From Treponema sp. (GTDB lineage: Bacteria; Spirochaetota; Spirochaetia; Treponematales; Breznakiellaceae): a stretch of 6,170 bases of DNA. The stretch spans positions 1 to 6,170 of the forward strand of contig JAITQR010000003.1 of NCBI GenBank assembly GCA_031288815.1. Reading direction: 5' to 3'. Shown one piece after another: positions 4,378 to 6,170 of the stretch. Each line of letters begins with the position of its first letter. Positions within the stretch are counted from its first letter, which is position 1. The notes under the pieces are model-generated. The model ran no database searches. It saw only the letters and a list, made by a program, of their open reading frames with translations, and had not been told where the DNA came from. A program made the position numbers and the translations under genes.

Positions 4378-6170
4378 TCTCCAATCCTGTACTTCTTCTC
4401 TTCCGCCCCCGTATCAACGGCGCTTAAATCAGGCGGTGTAATACCCAGCATCTCCCGCAGTTCCGCTAATGTCTCCGGCCCACTCCTCACTCCCCCCTCT
4501 TCACTCTTCTTCAGTTTTACTACCGCGAAAAGCCGCACCGGTTTTTCTTTTCCCTTTACCGTGACCGGGGGCATTTCTTCGGTAATAAGCGTGTCGCCGA
4601 TAAGCTGCCAGGTGTTTTCCGTGATAAGGATGTCCGTGCCCAGGGCTTTGTTGAGGGCCTCGGTCCGGCTGGCAAGGTTGACCGGATCGCCGATGACCGT
4701 GTACTCCATCCGCTGTTCGCTGCCGATCTGTCCGGCGGTGACGATGCCTGAGTTGATGCCGCAACCGATGCGGATGGGCGGGTTGCCGGGGTCATCGGCC
4801 CGGCGGTTCCGGTTCATGTCCAGGAGGGCGGTCCTCATCAAGAGCGCGGTCCTGACGCAGTTCAGCGCGTCCTGCGCCACCGACCCGGAGCTGTACGCCG
4901 TGCCCCAGTGGGCCATGACCGCGTCGCCGATAAACTTGTCCACCACGCCGCCGGTTTTTGTTACGCAGTCCACCATCCGGGTAAAATAATCGTTGAGCCA
5001 GGAAACGATACGGTCCGGGGCTTCTTCCCCGTATGCGGTGGTAAAATTTTCAGACTTTTCCGTAAACCCCCGTATGTCCGAAAAGAAGATCGTGGCCTGT
5101 TTGGGAAGGCCGCCGGGTTTTATTTCCCCCCGCATGGCCCGGACCGCGATCTCCCGGTTGGTAAAACGGCCAAAGATACCTAAGGCTTTGCTCATCCGGT
5201 CGAAACTGAGGGTGAGGGCCCCAACCTCGTCCCTGGTTTTGGGTTTCAGTGCAATATCGAACTGTCCGCCCTCAATCTGTTCCACCGCCGCCGTAAGGAC
5301 CCGTAAGGGTGTGCTGATGGTTTTGGAAAAGATTCTGATAAAAATGACGGCGGCCAACAGGACCGCTACGGTCAAATAGATGTTCCGCCGGGTGGTTGCC
5401 CTGATCCCCTCGAACACCACCTGGTCTTCTATGTTGGTAATGACCGCCGCGCCCGCCAGGGAAAGCTTGGTAAAGGCGCCGAAATACCGCCCTCCGTCTT
5501 CGGCGGTGTACAGGCTCTGCATGCTTGCCCCGGGGTTTTCCCGCAGGGAGCGGATAAAGTCCCGGTTCCCAAAGTTGGCCCCCGCCCGCACCAGGTCCCG
5601 TTCCGGGTGGACCAGCAGGTCCCCCTCGCCGTTGATCATGTAGGACGAATTCGCCCCGGTCTCGAAGGTCTCGCTTAAGGATTCGGAGGAAAAGAACACC
5701 GCCGCCGCCTCGCTGAGCCCGTTCCCGTTCCAGGGAAAGCACAGAACGAGCAGGGGAACCCCAAAGGCCGGCATCCCGTTGAGGATAAGCGTCTCCCCCG
5801 CGGTGGCCCGCTCCAAAAATTCGCCCGAAGACTCAAGAAAGCTGTCTACCAGATCAGGCTCAAGCTCGTTGGCAAGAAAAAACCTGTCATTTATTAAGAG
5901 TGTGGAGAGTGAAGAGTGAAGAGTAGTAATGGCGGCAACATCTTGATTCCGTTCAAAGAAGAAGGCCGCGGCCTGCCGGGAAAGGGCCGGGGAGTTTCCC
6001 GCCGCGGCAAGGGTATCCAGCAGTACCAGGGCGTTGGAGCGGATTGAGGAAAGCACGGTTTCCGCCTCCGCCGCGGAGCGGCTGTTGATGCTCAGGTTGT
6101 TGTCCTCCGCAGTGATTCTGACGTCGCTTGTAACCATCACCGACACCAGGGCCGTGATCAGGGACAGGGA
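4374..6170 (-). CDS. Membrane class IIIb adenylate cyclase with periplasmic sensor and HAMP domain (N terminus outside window)
   Basis: The frame stays open to the right edge, so at least 598 residues are encoded and the start is outside; residues here count from the in-frame GTG at 6146. The preceding eight codons (SLSLITAL) plus VSVMV form the end of a first membrane helix. Residues about 8-250 are a periplasmic sensor of probable Cache type (YMINGEGDLLVHPERD, then YFGAFTKLSLAG). A second helix spans 255-273, with a HAMP domain at 274-322 (TRDEVGALTLSFDRMS). The cyclase domain, about 345-545, has metal-binding Asp357 (FFSDIRGFT) and Asp408 (KFIGDAVMAHWG), purine-binding Lys404 and Thr483 (EYTVIGDPVN), and transition-state Asn490 and Arg494. 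The Lys/Thr pair is that of class IIIb adenylate cyclases, so cAMP from ATP is expected and activity looks intact. A C-terminal tail of about 45 residues follows. Heptad tracts encode residues 74-84 and 546-556. It heads the visible operon. Confidence 0.93.
   Translation of the reverse strand, partial: SLSLITALVSVMVTSDVRITAEDNNLSINSRSAAEAETVLSSIRSNALVLLDTLAAAGNSPALSRQAAAFFFERNQDVAAITTLHSSLSTLLINDRFFLANELEPDLVDSFLESSGEFLERATAGETLILNGMPAFGVPLLVLCFPWNGNGLSEAAAVFFSSESLSETFETGANSSYMINGEGDLLVHPERDLVRAGANFGNRDFIRSLRENPGASMQSLYTAEDGGRYFGAFTKLSLAGAAVITNIEDQVVFEGIRATTRRNIYLTVAVLLAAVIFIRIFSKTISTPLRVLTAAVEQIEGGQFDIALKPKTRDEVGALTLSFDRMSKALGIFGRFTNREIAVRAMRGEIKPGGLPKQATIFFSDIRGFTEKSENFTTAYGEEAPDRIVSWLNDYFTRMVDCVTKTGGVVDKFIGDAVMAHWGTAYSSGSVAQDALNCVRTALLMRTALLDMNRNRRADDPGNPPIRIGCGINSGIVTAGQIGSEQRMEYTVIGDPVNLASRTEALNKALGTDILITENTWQLIGDTLITEEMPPVTVKGKEKPVRLFAVVKLKKSEEGGVRSGPETLAELREMLGITPPDLSAVDTGAEEKKYRIGE
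4385..4388 (-). promoter_or_regulatory. Ribosome binding site AGGA for the FecR gene, inside the cyclase gene
   Basis: AGGA on the minus strand lies 7 bases upstream of the ATG at 4377-4375. A GGAG at 4379-4382 is only one base away from the start and so less useful. With the ATGA stop-start overlap, this supports translational coupling from the cyclase gene to the FecR gene. Confidence 0.55.
4481..4511 (-). repeat. Heptad repeat tract 4, in the cyclase C-terminal tail
   Basis: On the minus strand the units are GTGAAGA, GGGGGGA, GTGAGGA and a final GTG. It encodes cyclase residues 546-556 (KKSEEGGVRSG), directly after the catalytic domain ends at about 545. In this orientation a perfect tandem would contain TGA; the variant middle unit avoids it, keeping the frame open to the last 34 residues. 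Confidence 0.75.
5896..5927 (+). repeat. Heptad repeat tract 5, inside the cyclase sensor domain
   Basis: The + strand carries GTGGAGA followed by two exact GTGAAGA units, with partial units at both ends. In the cyclase, read on the other strand, it encodes residues 74-84 (TTLHSSLSTLL) between the helical stretch FFFERNQDVAAI and NDRFFLANELEPD. It is the cleanest example of the repeat in the window. Confidence 0.8.

Larger units (their letters stand above)
4344..4508 (-). other. Inverted heptad pair bracketing the cyclase-FecR junction
   Basis: The 12 bases 4497-4508 are an exact inverted copy of 4344-4355 (AAGAGTGAAGAG on the + strand). Extending inward in the minus-strand RNA adds pairs at 4495-4492 with 4357-4360, at 4490 with 4362, and at 4488-4485 with 4364-4367, giving about 21 paired positions of 24 with two G-U pairs. 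The loop of about 115 bases contains the cyclase stop and the FecR start and RBS. It is too far within translated sequence to be a terminator and is not followed by a U run. A role in coupling or mRNA stability is only inferred. Confidence 0.4.

Overview
The window looks like chromosomal DNA from a GC-rich spirochaete, most likely in the Treponema group (for example a gut treponeme). This rests on three things: a membrane class III cyclase next to a FecR-domain protein with fibronectin-III-like repeats, the outer-membrane-style third gene, and my recollection that Treponema pallidum has a similar order around TP0485-TP0483. I could not run a search, so the taxon is an inference.

Layout. Positions 1-411 (+) hold the last third of an MFS transporter cut by the left edge. 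Everything else is a tight minus-strand operon read from right to left. A membrane adenylate cyclase (4374-6170, N terminus beyond the right edge) overlaps by 4 bases a 924-residue FecR/FnIII-repeat protein (1603-4377). After 29 bases comes a 395-residue secreted protein ending in a predicted beta-barrel (386-1573), whose end overlaps the MFS gene tail-to-tail by 26 bases. No stretch over 300 bases lacks a gene, and no RNA gene, IS element or CRISPR array is visible.

Working model. The cyclase has a periplasmic sensor, a HAMP relay and an apparently intact class IIIb catalytic domain, so it should turn an envelope signal into cAMP. The FecR/FnIII protein is anchored by one N-terminal helix and projects a long repeat arm into the periplasm. 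The third protein is exported and ends like an outer-membrane barrel. Together they could form an envelope-spanning sensory or structural module. This is inference from domains and gene order.

Most unusual feature. Five short tracts of an imperfect 7-base tandem repeat (consensus GTGRRGA) are scattered through the operon, all touching coding sequence or gene junctions. They build part of the third gene's signal peptide, its ribosome binding site and start codon, the FecR gene's stop codon, a cyclase C-terminal linker and a short segment of the cyclase sensor. Four of them form two inverted pairs, one around each gene junction, able to fold in the mRNA. One of these pairs would bury the ribosome binding site and start codon of the third gene.
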